This document shows, piece by piece, positions 7,964 to 16,157 of a DNA stretch of 33,114 nt. Made by a program: the position numbers and the translations under genes. The DNA lies in assembly GCF_018305005.1 (NCBI RefSeq), contig NZ_JAGQEG010000066.1:1-33114 (forward strand), given 5' to 3'. This DNA is from Collimonas silvisoli (GTDB lineage: Bacteria; Pseudomonadota; Gammaproteobacteria; Burkholderiales; Burkholderiaceae_D). The first letter of the stretch is position 1; each line of letters opens with the position of its first letter. The notes below the pieces were generated by a model. It saw nothing but the letters and a program-made list of their open reading frames with translations. It did no database searches and was not told the origin of the DNA.

Positions 7964-9094
7964 TTAGAATTTGAAAAGACATAAGCACGATGAGGAGTCG
8001 CCGCTTCTTAACAAGCTGCTGACCTGTCCATCGGGCGTCACCTTGCGAATCAGGTTGTTGCCGGTATCGGCGACATATATATTGTTCGCGGTATCGGTAG
8101 CAATGCCCATGGGCTGGTTGAATCTGGCGTGATTGCCGCTGCCGTCAGTATCGCCCGTAATTCCCGCCGCGCCCGCCAGGGTGCTGACCACTCCGGTCAG
8201 GGATACATTGCGAATCAGCTGATTGCCGGTATCGCTGACGCGGATATTGCCGGCGCTGTCGATCGCAACGCCATGCGGTTGACTAAAACGGGCGCGCTGG
8301 CCGCTGCCGTCATTGCTGCCGGCGGCGCCTGCAGTTCCTGCCAAGGTAGTTACATCGCCGCTCTGGCCAAGCTTGCGGATCGTATTGTTATTGGTATCGG
8401 CGATATACAGATTTGCCGCGCTGTCGATCGCGATACCACGCGGAAAATTGAATTGCGCGCGGGCGCCGCCGCCGTCTGCATTTCCCGGGTTGCCTGCAGC
8501 CCCCGCCAGTGTCGTCACCACGCCCGCCGCTGTTATCTTGCGCACTGCATCGTTACCGCTATCGGTCACATAGAGATTGCCGGCAGAGTCGCGCGTCACT
8601 CCCCAAGGTTGATTGAACCGGGCATTCGCTGCTGTGCCGTCAGCCTGGCCGGCCTGTCCGGCGCTCCCTGCCAAGGTTGACACCGCACCAGCGGCGGTCA
8701 CCTTGCGGATTGTATGGTTCAGGGTATCGGCCAGATACAGGTTGCCGGCGGCATCGATAGCGACGCCGCCGGGCTGGCTAAACCGCGCTTGCGGCCCGCT
8801 GCCGTCCGCGTTGCCCGCATTGCCGGCCAGAGTGCTGACGACACCGGCGGCAGTGATTTTACGGATGGTGTTGTTAGCCGTGTCGGTCACAAACAGATTG
8901 CCGCCAGCGTCAACCGCGATGGCGTTGGGCTGGTTAAAGCGTGCATTGCTGGCGCTGCCGTCGCTGCTGCCTGCGTCGGTTTTGGAGGTGGTTGCGCAGG
9001 TCGTCTGATCTGTCCGGCAGCACGCCGTCAACAGCAGGCCGAAGAGGCAAAGGGAGAGTCTGGCAGGTAGTTTGTTAGCTCGCATGAAATCCAT
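7964..9094 (-). CDS. NHL-repeat (beta-propeller) lipoprotein
   Basis: A 376-residue predicted lipoprotein. The N-terminus has basic residues, a hydrophobic run LSLCLFGLL and a lipobox LTAC ending at Cys25, so lipid attachment and an envelope location are expected. After a Ser/Thr/Asp-rich linker, six repeats of about 55 residues follow from residue 51. Each has the form ARFNQP-GIA-D-GNLYVADT-NN-IRKI-G-V-TLAG, the NHL pattern, which folds into a six-bladed propeller usually used for binding. The start is 9094, with 9085 equally possible since neither has a strong Shine-Dalgarno. The C-terminal tail (SSSCLCLFKF) departs from the repeat. No enzyme residues are recognised. Confidence 0.85.
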   Translation of the reverse strand: MDFMRANKLPARLSLCLFGLLLTACCRTDQTTCATTSKTDAGSSDGSASNARFNQPNAIAVDAGGNLFVTDTANNTIRKITAAGVVSTLAGNAGNADGSGPQARFSQPGGVAIDAAGNLYLADTLNHTIRKVTAAGAVSTLAGSAGQAGQADGTAANARFNQPWGVTRDSAGNLYVTDSGNDAVRKITAAGVVTTLAGAAGNPGNADGGGARAQFNFPRGIAIDSAANLYIADTNNNTIRKLGQSGDVTTLAGTAGAAGSNDGSGQRARFSQPHGVAIDSAGNIRVSDTGNQLIRNVSLTGVVSTLAGAAGITGDTDGSGNHARFNQPMGIATDTANNIYVADTGNNLIRKVTPDGQVSSLLRSGDSSSCLCLFKF

Positions 9095-9337
9095 GATAAG
9101 TGAGCCCAGGTAAGTTGGATTGCGAAGGGACAAAGGCGGCGTTAGGCATGGCTCATGGTGAATTGATATGAGAATACTACCGGATTCTGGGGATTCCTCG
9201 GAAGCAAAGTTGGCGCAAGCCGAGATGATCGTGACTCTTTGTGATGGTTGCACAGGGCGTTGGTGGCGGAGAACAGCAGCTGCTTGTAGTAAAGTGCGGG
9301 ATATGCGTGACTCCCTAATATTTTGAAGAAACCGAAT

Positions 9338-10105
9338 ATGCAGAAATTAGCAACCTGGAACGTCAACTCACTCAAGGTCCGTTTGCCGCAAGTGCTGCAA
9401 TGGCTGACGGATAATCCGGTGGATGTATTAGCCTTGCAGGAAACCAAGCTGACCGACGACAAATTCCCGGCGGCGGAAATCGAGGCGGCCGGTTATCACG
9501 TGGTGTTCAGCGGCCAGAAAACCTATAACGGCGTGGCCATCCTGTCGCGCCATCCGATCACCGATGTGGTCAAGAACAACCCGCTGTATGAAGACCTGCA
9601 GCAGCGGATTATCGCCGCCACCATCGACGGCATGCGCATCGTCTGCGCTTATATTCCCAACGGCCAGTCGCCCGATTCGGAGAAGTACCAATACAAGCTG
9701 AAGTGGCTGGACGCCTTGCATGATTGGCTGCAGGAGGAGTGCAAGCAGCATCCGAAGCTGGCCTTGATGGGCGACTACAATATTGCGCCGGAAGACCGCG
9801 ACGTCCATGATCCCGCTGCCTGGGTAGGGCAGAACCTGGTGTCGCCGCCCGAGCGCGCTGCGTTCGCGCGCTTGCAAGGTCTGGAGCTGACCGATGCCTT
9901 CCGCATGTTTGAACAGCCGGAAAAATTGTTTAGCTGGTGGGATTACCGGCAGATGGGATTCCGCCTGAACCGCGGCATGCGGATCGACCATATCCTGTTG
10001 TCGCCGCCGCTGGCAGCGCAGTGCAGCGCTTGCGTGATCGATAAAGTGCCGCGTAAATGGGAGCAGCCATCGGATCATGCGCCGGTGATTGCTACGCTGG
10101 GCTGA
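9338..10105 (+). CDS. xthA: Exodeoxyribonuclease III
   Basis: A 255-residue metal-dependent nuclease for base excision repair, cutting at abasic sites and degrading 3' ends of duplex DNA. The family motifs appear in order: TWNVNSL at residues 6-12, LQETKL with Glu35 as metal ligand, NGVAILSR, GDYNIAP and the C-terminal SDHAPV with the catalytic Asp-His pair. The ATG at 9338 gives the standard N-terminus and GAAGAAA lies upstream; a TTG start at 9323 is less likely. It faces pepA across a shared bidirectional terminator and is divergent from the NHL lipoprotein gene. Confidence 0.94.
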   Translation: MQKLATWNVNSLKVRLPQVLQWLTDNPVDVLALQETKLTDDKFPAAEIEAAGYHVVFSGQKTYNGVAILSRHPITDVVKNNPLYEDLQQRIIAATIDGMRIVCAYIPNGQSPDSEKYQYKLKWLDALHDWLQEECKQHPKLALMGDYNIAPEDRDVHDPAAWVGQNLVSPPERAAFARLQGLELTDAFRMFEQPEKLFSWWDYRQMGFRLNRGMRIDHILLSPPLAAQCSACVIDKVPRKWEQPSDHAPVIATLG

Positions 10106-10138
10106 GTAACTGAATAAGCCAGGCGTTGAAATAAAAAT

Positions 10139-10173
10139 GGGGCGCCGGCAGTAATGCCGGCACCCCGTTTTTT
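10139..10173. terminator. Bidirectional intrinsic terminator of xthA and pepA
   Basis: GGGG-C-GCCGGCA (10139-10150) pairs with TGCCGGC-A-CCCC (10155-10166) around GTAA, with a single C/A mismatch. It is followed by six T at 10168-10173 for xthA. On the minus strand the same stem is followed by CCATTTTTATTTC, serving pepA. Confidence 0.9.
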
Positions 10174-10187
10174 CTTGCCGATACTGA

Positions 10188-11699
10188 TTACTTGGCTGCG
10201 GCAGCGCGATTCATCAGGAAGGTGGTCAGCAAAGCCACCGGCCGTCCGGTTGCGCCCTTGGCTGCGCCGCTCTTCCATGCGGTGCCGGCGATGTCCAGAT
10301 GGGCCCAGGTGTATTTCTTGGTGTAGCGCTCCAGGAAACAGGCTGCGGTAATGCTGCCGCCGGCCGGGCCGCCGATATTCGCCATGTCGGCAAAATTCGA
10401 CTTCAGCTGTTCCTGATAACTGTCTTCGATCGGCATGCGCCAGGCGGTATCGCCGGTCGCCTTGCCGGCACTGAGCAACTCGTTCGCCAGCGCATCATGC
10501 GCGCTGTCGTGACGAGTAAACAGTCCGGAGTTGTGGTGGCCGAGCGAAGTGACGCAAGCACCGGTCAGTGTCGCGATATCGACCACGGCAGCCGGTTTGA
10601 AGCGCTCCACATAAGTCAGTGCATCGCACAGCACCAGGCGGCCTTCGGCGTCGGTGTTCAAGACCTCGATGGTCTGGCCCGACATGGAAGTGACGATGTC
10701 GCCAGGCTTGGTAGCCGTACCGGACGGCATATTCTCGGTGGCCGGAATCACGCCGATCACGTTCAGCTTCAGCTTCAGTTCGGCGATGGCGCGCATGGTG
10801 CCGAGCACTGAACCGGCGCCGCACATGTCGTACTTCATTTCATCCATGCCGGAGCCGCCCTTGAGCGAGATGCCGCCGGTGTCAAAGGTGATGCCCTTGC
10901 CGACCAATACCGTCGGCGCGTCTTTGGCTTTGCCGCCCTGATGCTTGATGATGATGAACTTCGGCGCTTCGCCGCCGCCGCGCGCAACGGAGAGGAAACT
11001 GCCCATCTTCAAGGCTTCCAGCTGTTTGCGGTCGAGTATTTCGATTGCCAGCTTGAATTCCTTGGCCAGTTTCTTGGCGGTGTTGGCGAGGTAGGTCGGG
11101 GTGCAGATATTGCCCGGCAGGTTGCCCAGTTCCTTGGTCAGGTCGATGCCGTTGGCCAGCGCCAGACCTTGCGCCACGGCTTCCTTGGCGGCTGCGGCTT
11201 TTGCGGCAGCGACCAGGAAGGCAATCTTTTTGACGCCGGATAATGTTGTCTCTTTTTTACTTTTCAAGGTGTCCGAGCGATAGCAGTTTTCGCGCAACAC
11301 CAGGATGCTGCTACGGATCGCCCATGCCAGATCACGTTCCTTGATACTGTCAAACGGCAGCGCCAGCAAGGCGTCGTTACCGCCCAGAGTCGACAGCGCG
11401 CGCGCCACGCACAGAGCCGCCGTCGACATGACCTTGTCGTTCAGTTCGCCGTCCGGGCCGAGGCCGATCAACAGGACGCGCTCAGCGGCGACGCCTGCAA
11501 CTTTACGCAGCAGCAGGCTGGAGCCTGGCTTACCGGAAATATCTCCGGACTTTAATGCAGCAGTGATTTCACCAGATTTGTCAAGAGCTTGCGCTTGTGG
11601 CGAGAGTTTCTTGTTTTCATAGATCCCGACTGCGATACAGCCGGCTTTCAGAGAGGCAATTGAGGTTTTTGCGTCATTGGTTTTTATGCTAAAGTCCAT
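10188..11699 (-). CDS. pepA: Leucyl aminopeptidase PepA
   Basis: A cytoplasmic two-metal aminopeptidase of 503 residues (M17 family) releasing N-terminal amino acids from peptides; family members can also bind DNA. The metal and active-site residues are visible: Lys268 in GKGITF, Asp273 in DTGG, Lys280, Asp291, and Asp350 and Glu352 in the signature NTDAEGRL (348-355). The ATG at 11699 has AAGGAG six bases upstream; a GTG one codon earlier is too close to it. It is divergent from lptF with only 37 bp between the starts, so the two promoters must overlap or sit inside the coding ends. Confidence 0.96.
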   Translation of the reverse strand: MDFSIKTNDAKTSIASLKAGCIAVGIYENKKLSPQAQALDKSGEITAALKSGDISGKPGSSLLLRKVAGVAAERVLLIGLGPDGELNDKVMSTAALCVARALSTLGGNDALLALPFDSIKERDLAWAIRSSILVLRENCYRSDTLKSKKETTLSGVKKIAFLVAAAKAAAAKEAVAQGLALANGIDLTKELGNLPGNICTPTYLANTAKKLAKEFKLAIEILDRKQLEALKMGSFLSVARGGGEAPKFIIIKHQGGKAKDAPTVLVGKGITFDTGGISLKGGSGMDEMKYDMCGAGSVLGTMRAIAELKLKLNVIGVIPATENMPSGTATKPGDIVTSMSGQTIEVLNTDAEGRLVLCDALTYVERFKPAAVVDIATLTGACVTSLGHHNSGLFTRHDSAHDALANELLSAGKATGDTAWRMPIEDSYQEQLKSNFADMANIGGPAGGSITAACFLERYTKKYTWAHLDIAGTAWKSGAAKGATGRPVALLTTFLMNRAAAAK

Positions 11700-11736
11700 C
11701 ACTTACTCCTTTTTTGATCCGCAATTATATTCCCCA

Positions 11737-12876
11737 ATGATCTTTCAGCGCGCACTCCGACGCGAATTAATTAGCACCGCCGGTGCGGTCTTTACTACGC
11801 TCTTCACAATTATCATCACGGTGATGCTGATCAAGATTCTGGGACAAGCAGCCGGAGGACAGATTGCGTCCCAGGACGTGGTCGCGCTGATCGGTTTCCA
11901 ATCCTTGAACTACATGCCGATCCTGCTGATCCTGACCGGCTATATATCCGTGCTGCTGGTGGTCACGCGCAGTTACCAGGACTCGGAAATGGTGGTCTGG
12001 TTTGCTTCCGGCCAGAGCCTGGTGCGATGGATTCAGCCGGTGCTGTGGTTCGGTTTGCCGATCATTGTCCTGACCATCATCCTGAGTTTTGTAGCGACGC
12101 CGTGGGCCAACAGCCAGAGCGCGCAATACCGCGAGCGCTTCGAGAAACGTGAAGACATCTCCAGGGTTTCGCCCGGCAAGTTTCAAGAGTCGGCGGCGGC
12201 TAACCGGATCTTCTTTGTGGAAGGACTTTCCGGCGACAGCAGCAAGGTGAAAAATGTCTTCGTGAATACCCAGCAAGACGGCAAGAACAGCATCGTGGTG
12301 GCCAAGGAAGGCAATATCGAACTGGACAAGAATGGCGATAAATTCCTGATTTTGTCGAAAGGGCGGCGCTATGACGTGCTGTCCAGCCAGAACGAATTCC
12401 GGCTCATGGAGTTCGAGCGTTATGGCGTGCTGGTGGCCAGTAATTCGCAAGCGGTGAGTGGCGATAAATCGGCGCGCGCTTTGCCCACCGCCGATCTGTT
12501 AAAAGACCGCAACGGCTTCAATATGGGCGAGTTGTTGTGGCGCTTGTCGCTGCCGCTGATGGCGCTGTGCCTGATGTTGCTGGCGATACCGCTGGGTTTT
12601 GTCAATCCGCGGGTAGGGCGTTCAGGCAGCTTGGTGATCGCGCTTTTGCTGTATATCACCTATAGCAATGTGGTCAGTATTTTCCAGGCGTCGGTGGTGC
12701 AGGGCCGGACCTCGTTCGGGCTTGCCTGGTGGCCTATGCATCTGGCGGTGCTGATCATCATCGGCTTGCTGTTCATGTGGCGTCTGAATGTGAATAGCCG
12801 CTACCACCCGCTGGTCATGTGGTCCGCTGTCAAGCATGCGCGTCTGATTAAAATTAAAAAAACGGCGGCAACATGA
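11737..12876 (+). CDS. lptF: LPS export ABC transporter permease LptF
   Basis: One of two inner-membrane permease subunits of LptB2FG, which extracts lipopolysaccharide from the inner membrane and passes it to the LptC-LptA bridge. The 379-residue product opens with FQRALRRELISTAGAVF and a membrane segment. Further helices follow up to about residue 120, then a periplasmic beta-rich domain (about 130-260) and three C-terminal helices (LPLMALCLMLLAIPLGFVNPR onward). The start at 11737 gives the usual N-terminus, although no strong ribosome site precedes it. Its stop overlaps the lptG ATG as ATGA. Confidence 0.94.
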   Translation: MIFQRALRRELISTAGAVFTTLFTIIITVMLIKILGQAAGGQIASQDVVALIGFQSLNYMPILLILTGYISVLLVVTRSYQDSEMVVWFASGQSLVRWIQPVLWFGLPIIVLTIILSFVATPWANSQSAQYRERFEKREDISRVSPGKFQESAAANRIFFVEGLSGDSSKVKNVFVNTQQDGKNSIVVAKEGNIELDKNGDKFLILSKGRRYDVLSSQNEFRLMEFERYGVLVASNSQAVSGDKSARALPTADLLKDRNGFNMGELLWRLSLPLMALCLMLLAIPLGFVNPRVGRSGSLVIALLLYITYSNVVSIFQASVVQGRTSFGLAWWPMHLAVLIIIGLLFMWRLNVNSRYHPLVMWSAVKHARLIKIKKTAAT

Positions 12877-14006
12877 AGGTCCTGCAGCGTTATTTCACCT
12901 CCGAGATCGTTCGCTCAGTCTTGTTTACGCTGGCGGCATTTCTGGCGCTGTTCGCATTCTTTGATTTGACGACCGAGCTGCCGTCGGTCGGTCACGGCGG
13001 CTATAAATTGCAGCATGCCTTCTTTTTTGTCTTGCTGGGCTTGCCGAGCTATGCCTATGAACTGATGCCGATCGCGGCCTTGATCGGCACGATTTACACC
13101 TTGTCGCAATTCGCCGCGCGTTCCGAATTTACCATCATGCGCGTCTCCAGCATGTCGACCATGATGACCGCCAAGATTCTGTTCAAGATCGGTTTGCTGT
13201 TTGTGGTGGCCACGGTTTTGATCGGCGAGTTCGTTGCTCCCAAAAGCGCTGAATTTGCCGAGAAGGTGAAATTGCAAGCCAAGGGAGCTTCGATTTCGCA
13301 GAAATTCAAGACCGGCTTGTGGAGCAAGGACGTGATCCGGGCCGACGGCGCCAGCGGTGAAATCGTTGGCTCGCGCTTTATCAATATCGGCGAAATCCGC
13401 CCGAACGGCCAACTGGTCGGCGTCAAATTATACGAATTCGATCGCAACATGCACATGTCGGCGATGATTCTGGCCAGCCATGCCGACTATCAAGGCAAGC
13501 ATACCTGGCGCATGGATGATGTGGTGCAGACCGATTTCGTCAACGGCACTTCGACGGCAGACATCACCGGCTCGATCGCCACCAAGAAATTTCCAAGCAA
13601 AGACCTGGTTTCGGAAATTACGCCGGAGATCCTGTCGGTCCTGTTTGCCGATCCGGATCATATGTCGGCATACAATTTATGGGCCTATTCCCAGCATCTG
13701 GCGGAGAACAACCAGCATACCGAGCGCTACGATATCGCGCTCTGGAAAAAGCTGGTTTACCCCTTGTCTGTATTCGTGATGATGGCGCTGGCCCTGCCGT
13801 TTGCCTATCTGCATTTCCGTACCGGCGGCGTCAGCCTGAAGATATTTACCGGTATCATGATCGGTGTCAGCTTTCAATTGGTCAACACGCTGTTTTCGCA
13901 TCTGGGCTTGCTCAATACCTGGCCGCCTTTTTTCACCGCGGCCTTGCCGAGCACCATCTTCCTGCTGATCGCCATCGGCGCCTTATGGAAGATTGAGCGA
14001 CACTAG
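12873..14006 (+). CDS. lptG: LPS export ABC transporter permease LptG
   Basis: Partner permease of LptF in the LPS exporter. The 377-residue protein has the family N-terminus MKVLQRYFTSEIVRSVLFTL, six predicted helices split around a periplasmic jellyroll-type domain, and a C-terminal helix pair ending LLIAIGALWKIER. The segment GLPSYAYELMPIAALIGTIYTLSQFA is a conserved LptG region. It overlaps lptF by 4 nt, so the subunits are made together. The ATPase LptB is not in this window, as is usual. Confidence 0.95.
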   Translation: MKVLQRYFTSEIVRSVLFTLAAFLALFAFFDLTTELPSVGHGGYKLQHAFFFVLLGLPSYAYELMPIAALIGTIYTLSQFAARSEFTIMRVSSMSTMMTAKILFKIGLLFVVATVLIGEFVAPKSAEFAEKVKLQAKGASISQKFKTGLWSKDVIRADGASGEIVGSRFINIGEIRPNGQLVGVKLYEFDRNMHMSAMILASHADYQGKHTWRMDDVVQTDFVNGTSTADITGSIATKKFPSKDLVSEITPEILSVLFADPDHMSAYNLWAYSQHLAENNQHTERYDIALWKKLVYPLSVFVMMALALPFAYLHFRTGGVSLKIFTGIMIGVSFQLVNTLFSHLGLLNTWPPFFTAALPSTIFLLIAIGALWKIERH

Positions 14007-14042
14007 CGTCACATCACGCGTTGTTTGAAGGTCAGGTGGTCT

Positions 14043-14444
14043 ATGCCTCAATCTCAGTCTGAGTTTTTACCGCAGCAAGCGCTTATCTTGTTTGCTCACG
14101 GCGCACGCGATCCAAGCTGGGCGGCGCCGTTCGAGTCTTTGCAACAGTTGATCCAGCGGCAGCGGCCGCAGTTGCTGGTCAAGCTGGCTTTCCTGGAGCT
14201 GATGCAGCCGGATTTGCCGCAGCTGCTGCAGCAGCTGGCAGCCGCCGGCGTCAGCGAGGTCAGCGTGGTGCCGGTGTTCCTCGGGCAGGGCGGCCACGTA
14301 CGGCGCGATCTGCCGGGATTGATCGCGCAGGCTCAGCAGCAACATCCGCAACTGGCGATCACGGTGGCGCAGGCGGTTGGCGAGCAGCCGGATGTGCTGA
14401 ATGCCATCGCCGGATACTGCCTGTCTACGCTGCCCCATTCCTGA
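14043..14444 (+). CDS. cbiX: CbiX-type sirohydrochlorin chelatase, short form
   Basis: A 133-residue protein of the small single-domain CbiX class, expected to insert Fe2+ (siroheme) or Co2+ into sirohydrochlorin. The N-terminal LILFAHGARDPSW carries the metal-binding His, and VVPVFLGQGGHVRRDLP supplies the second conserved His. Short CbiX proteins act as homodimers. The ATG at 14043 has AGGTGG close upstream; a TTG at 14025 is less likely. It follows lptG by 36 nt. The cobA gene, whose product provides the substrate precursor, lies about 3 kb away on the other strand, so a siroheme role is likely but the two are not in one operon. Its last 20 nt overlap the convergent LysR gene. Confidence 0.85.
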   Translation: MPQSQSEFLPQQALILFAHGARDPSWAAPFESLQQLIQRQRPQLLVKLAFLELMQPDLPQLLQQLAAAGVSEVSVVPVFLGQGGHVRRDLPGLIAQAQQQHPQLAITVAQAVGEQPDVLNAIAGYCLSTLPHS

Positions 14445-15336
14445 TGCTTGCGGAAGTCTGCTTGCCCTTCGCTTGCAGCCATGCGATAAAGTTGGCCAGT
14501 ACCGGGTCTTGATGACTGGGCCGAAACAGCAAGTGAAATCCCTTATCCTGCAAGCGCAAGTCCGGAAACAGCGGCAGCAAGGCGCCATGCGCAAGATCGT
14601 CTTCGATCAAGGCCAGCGAACCCATGGCAACCCCAAGATCGGTCAGCGCCGCCTGCAAACTTAAAAAGAAATGTTCGTAGATCTGGCCGGGCAACTGGCC
14701 TTTGATCGGCACACCGGCTTCGCCAAACCAGCGGGTCCACGTTTCCGAGCGGCTCGACAGATGCAGCAAGGATGCCTGCAACAATGCGGCCGGGCTGTCG
14801 AATCGATGTTGCTGCAGGTAACGCGGCGACGCCACCGGGGTCAGCACATCATCCAGGAAGCGTATGCATTCGTACTCGGCGCGATGCATGGGACTGCGCC
14901 GTATCAGTACGTCGAACGGCTCCTTGATGGCGTCGACCGCAACCGTCGAGGTGGTGACGCGAATCTCGACGCGCGGATTTTCTATCTGAAACGACGACAG
15001 CCGGGGAATCAGCCAGCGCATCGCCATCGACGGCGTGCAACTGACGCGGATGATGCGTACCTGGCCGGTATTGAGTAGCTGTTCTGCCGCCAGCGAGATG
15101 CGATCCAGCCCGGCTTTGACGTCGGCAAAAAATATCCGCGCCGCCGCAGTCGGCTCGACGCCGCGCTGCCCTCTGACAAACAAAGTCTGATCGAAATGCT
15201 GTTCCAGCAACTTGATTTGCTGGCTCACCGCGCTATGCGTCAGGTGCAGCTCGGCCGCGGCCAGCGTCAGGCTGCCGGTACGCACCACGGCTTCGAATAC
15301 GCGTAGCGGCTTGAGGGGTGGCAAACGTGTTTTCAT
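14425..15336 (-). CDS. LysR-family regulator, GcvA-like
   Basis: A 303-residue LysR-type activator/repressor. The helix-turn-helix is at about residues 6-65 (LKPLRVFEAVVRTGSLTLAA then SAVSQQIKLLE), and the C-terminal effector-binding domain follows from about residue 90. The opening RLPPLKPLRVFEAV is typical of the GcvA subgroup. No clear ribosome site precedes the ATG. It is divergent from a small DUF3563-like gene and convergent with cbiX, overlapping it by 20 nt. The target is unknown. The A/T-rich stretch 15340-15368 just upstream is a reasonable place for its binding site. Confidence 0.88.
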   Translation of the reverse strand: MKTRLPPLKPLRVFEAVVRTGSLTLAAAELHLTHSAVSQQIKLLEQHFDQTLFVRGQRGVEPTAAARIFFADVKAGLDRISLAAEQLLNTGQVRIIRVSCTPSMAMRWLIPRLSSFQIENPRVEIRVTTSTVAVDAIKEPFDVLIRRSPMHRAEYECIRFLDDVLTPVASPRYLQQHRFDSPAALLQASLLHLSSRSETWTRWFGEAGVPIKGQLPGQIYEHFFLSLQAALTDLGVAMGSLALIEDDLAHGALLPLFPDLRLQDKGFHLLFRPSHQDPVLANFIAWLQAKGKQTSASIRNGAA

Positions 15337-15469
15337 GTTAAAAAAACTTATATTTCAAATAGATAATGTGGCTTTAAGAAAAGCCTTGATCCGCCTATTC
15401 TACAGCCACGGTCATCGATAACGTAGCCGGCAAAAACTATTTTGCATGCTCATCAAGCGGGAGTTTGGC

Positions 15470-15694
15470 ATGGCGTTTTCCAATAAATTTTCTAATATCA
15501 AATTACAGACATTGCTACCTTCCGCCTGGTTGCAAAGGGCGGCGGCAAGCTGCATTGGCACGCTGGATGCGGAGCAGGCTTATCTCGCAGCAGCCCTGGA
15601 TCACGAAGATCTGGAGCGGCGTCTGCAGGTATTGGATTGCCGGCACGGATCGGTGCTGCATACATTGCGGGTGATGAAAAACGGTTCTTATTGA
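15470..15694 (+). CDS. Small protein resembling DUF3563
   Basis: A 74-residue predicted protein. The segment LDAEQAYLAAALDHEDLERRLQVLD resembles the core of the DUF3563 small proteins common in Burkholderiales, which have no established function. The start at 15470 was chosen because GGGAG precedes it by 7 nt; another in-frame ATG at 15446 lacks such a site. It has no signal peptide or membrane helix. It is divergent from the LysR gene, so it may be its target. The DUF3563 match is by eye only. Confidence 0.6.
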   Translation: MAFSNKFSNIKLQTLLPSAWLQRAAASCIGTLDAEQAYLAAALDHEDLERRLQVLDCRHGSVLHTLRVMKNGSY

Positions 15695-15782
15695 CGGCGT
15701 TTTATTTTCGCCGCCTGCCATCGCGATATGGACAGTCGGGATCGGTAATACATATTTTTTGGTGAAAGTAAAGCTTTTTTAC

Positions 15783-15811
15783 TTGACAGAATAGCTATCC
15801 GGAAATATAAT
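15783..15811 (+). promoter_or_regulatory. Perfect consensus sigma-70 promoter
   Basis: TTGACA (15783-15788), a 17-bp spacer and TATAAT (15806-15811) match the consensus exactly. Transcription should begin near 15818. The next full-size gene starts at 16158, leaving a leader of about 340 nt. Confidence 0.85.
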
Positions 15812-15842
15812 CCCCGCATTGCATCACATGGAGGTCCATATC

Positions 15843-15902
15843 TTGGACAGTTGTTCTAGTAGTAAGCGTGGATGGGTCCTCAGCCCGGCACATAGCGCAT
15901 AA
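15843..15902 (+). CDS. Putative 19-aa leader peptide with TTG start
   Basis: A perfect GGAGGT at 15830-15835 stands 7 nt before a TTG that opens a 19-codon frame ending at TAA 15900-15902, reading MDSCSSSKRGWVLSPAHSA. An in-frame ATG at 15828 would extend it to 24 residues but overlaps the ribosome site. Translation would run across the 5' strand of the long-range helix at 15870-15876, so it could couple ribosome movement to folding of the leader. No amino acid is obviously over-represented except serine (5 of 19). Confidence 0.45.
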   Translation: MDSCSSSKRGWVLSPAHSA

Positions 15903-16020
15903 CCTTTAGCAGACCTCCCTCCGCTACAGCTTGTGCATTATGCGAGCTGTAGTATCGCGGCAAAATCATCGCGGCAAATTGTTTTACACAATGCCGCAGC
16001 GATACTCCCATCCGTTTTTT
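15870..16020 (+). ncRNA. Structured leader RNA with terminator-like end
   Basis: Several perfect helices nest here. GGATGGG (15870-15876) pairs with CCCATCC (16007-16013) and is followed one base later by six T (16015-16020), like an intrinsic terminator closing a multibranch structure. Inside are CTACAGCT/AGCTGTAG (15924-15931/15945-15952), AGTATCGC/GCGATACT (15951-15958/15999-16006) and GCGGCA+TTGT/ACAA+TGCCGC (15971-15982/15988-15997). With the promoter at 15783 this gives either an attenuated leader or a separate small RNA of about 200 nt. It does not match 6S RNA, the M-box or another riboswitch that I recognise. Confidence 0.45.
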
Positions 16021-16157
16021 GTAAGACCGTTTTTCGCGCTGCCATTGGGCGGATTGCGTTCGGCTGTGTGTTCGCCTCAAGCATCTGAATAGGCCGTACA
16101 CCAGCTGTAGCAATGCGCCTGGCAATCCCGGCTAACGGAAGTGGGAAGGAAATCGCC

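Noticed and set aside
9142-9462. Minus-strand 106-codon frame in the NHL-xthA gap
   Set aside because: It overlaps the N-terminus of xthA and has no ribosome site or family features.
15818-16020. 6S RNA, M-box or other known riboswitch
   Set aside because: The arrangement and conserved sequences of these families were not found; the leader is reported as unassigned.
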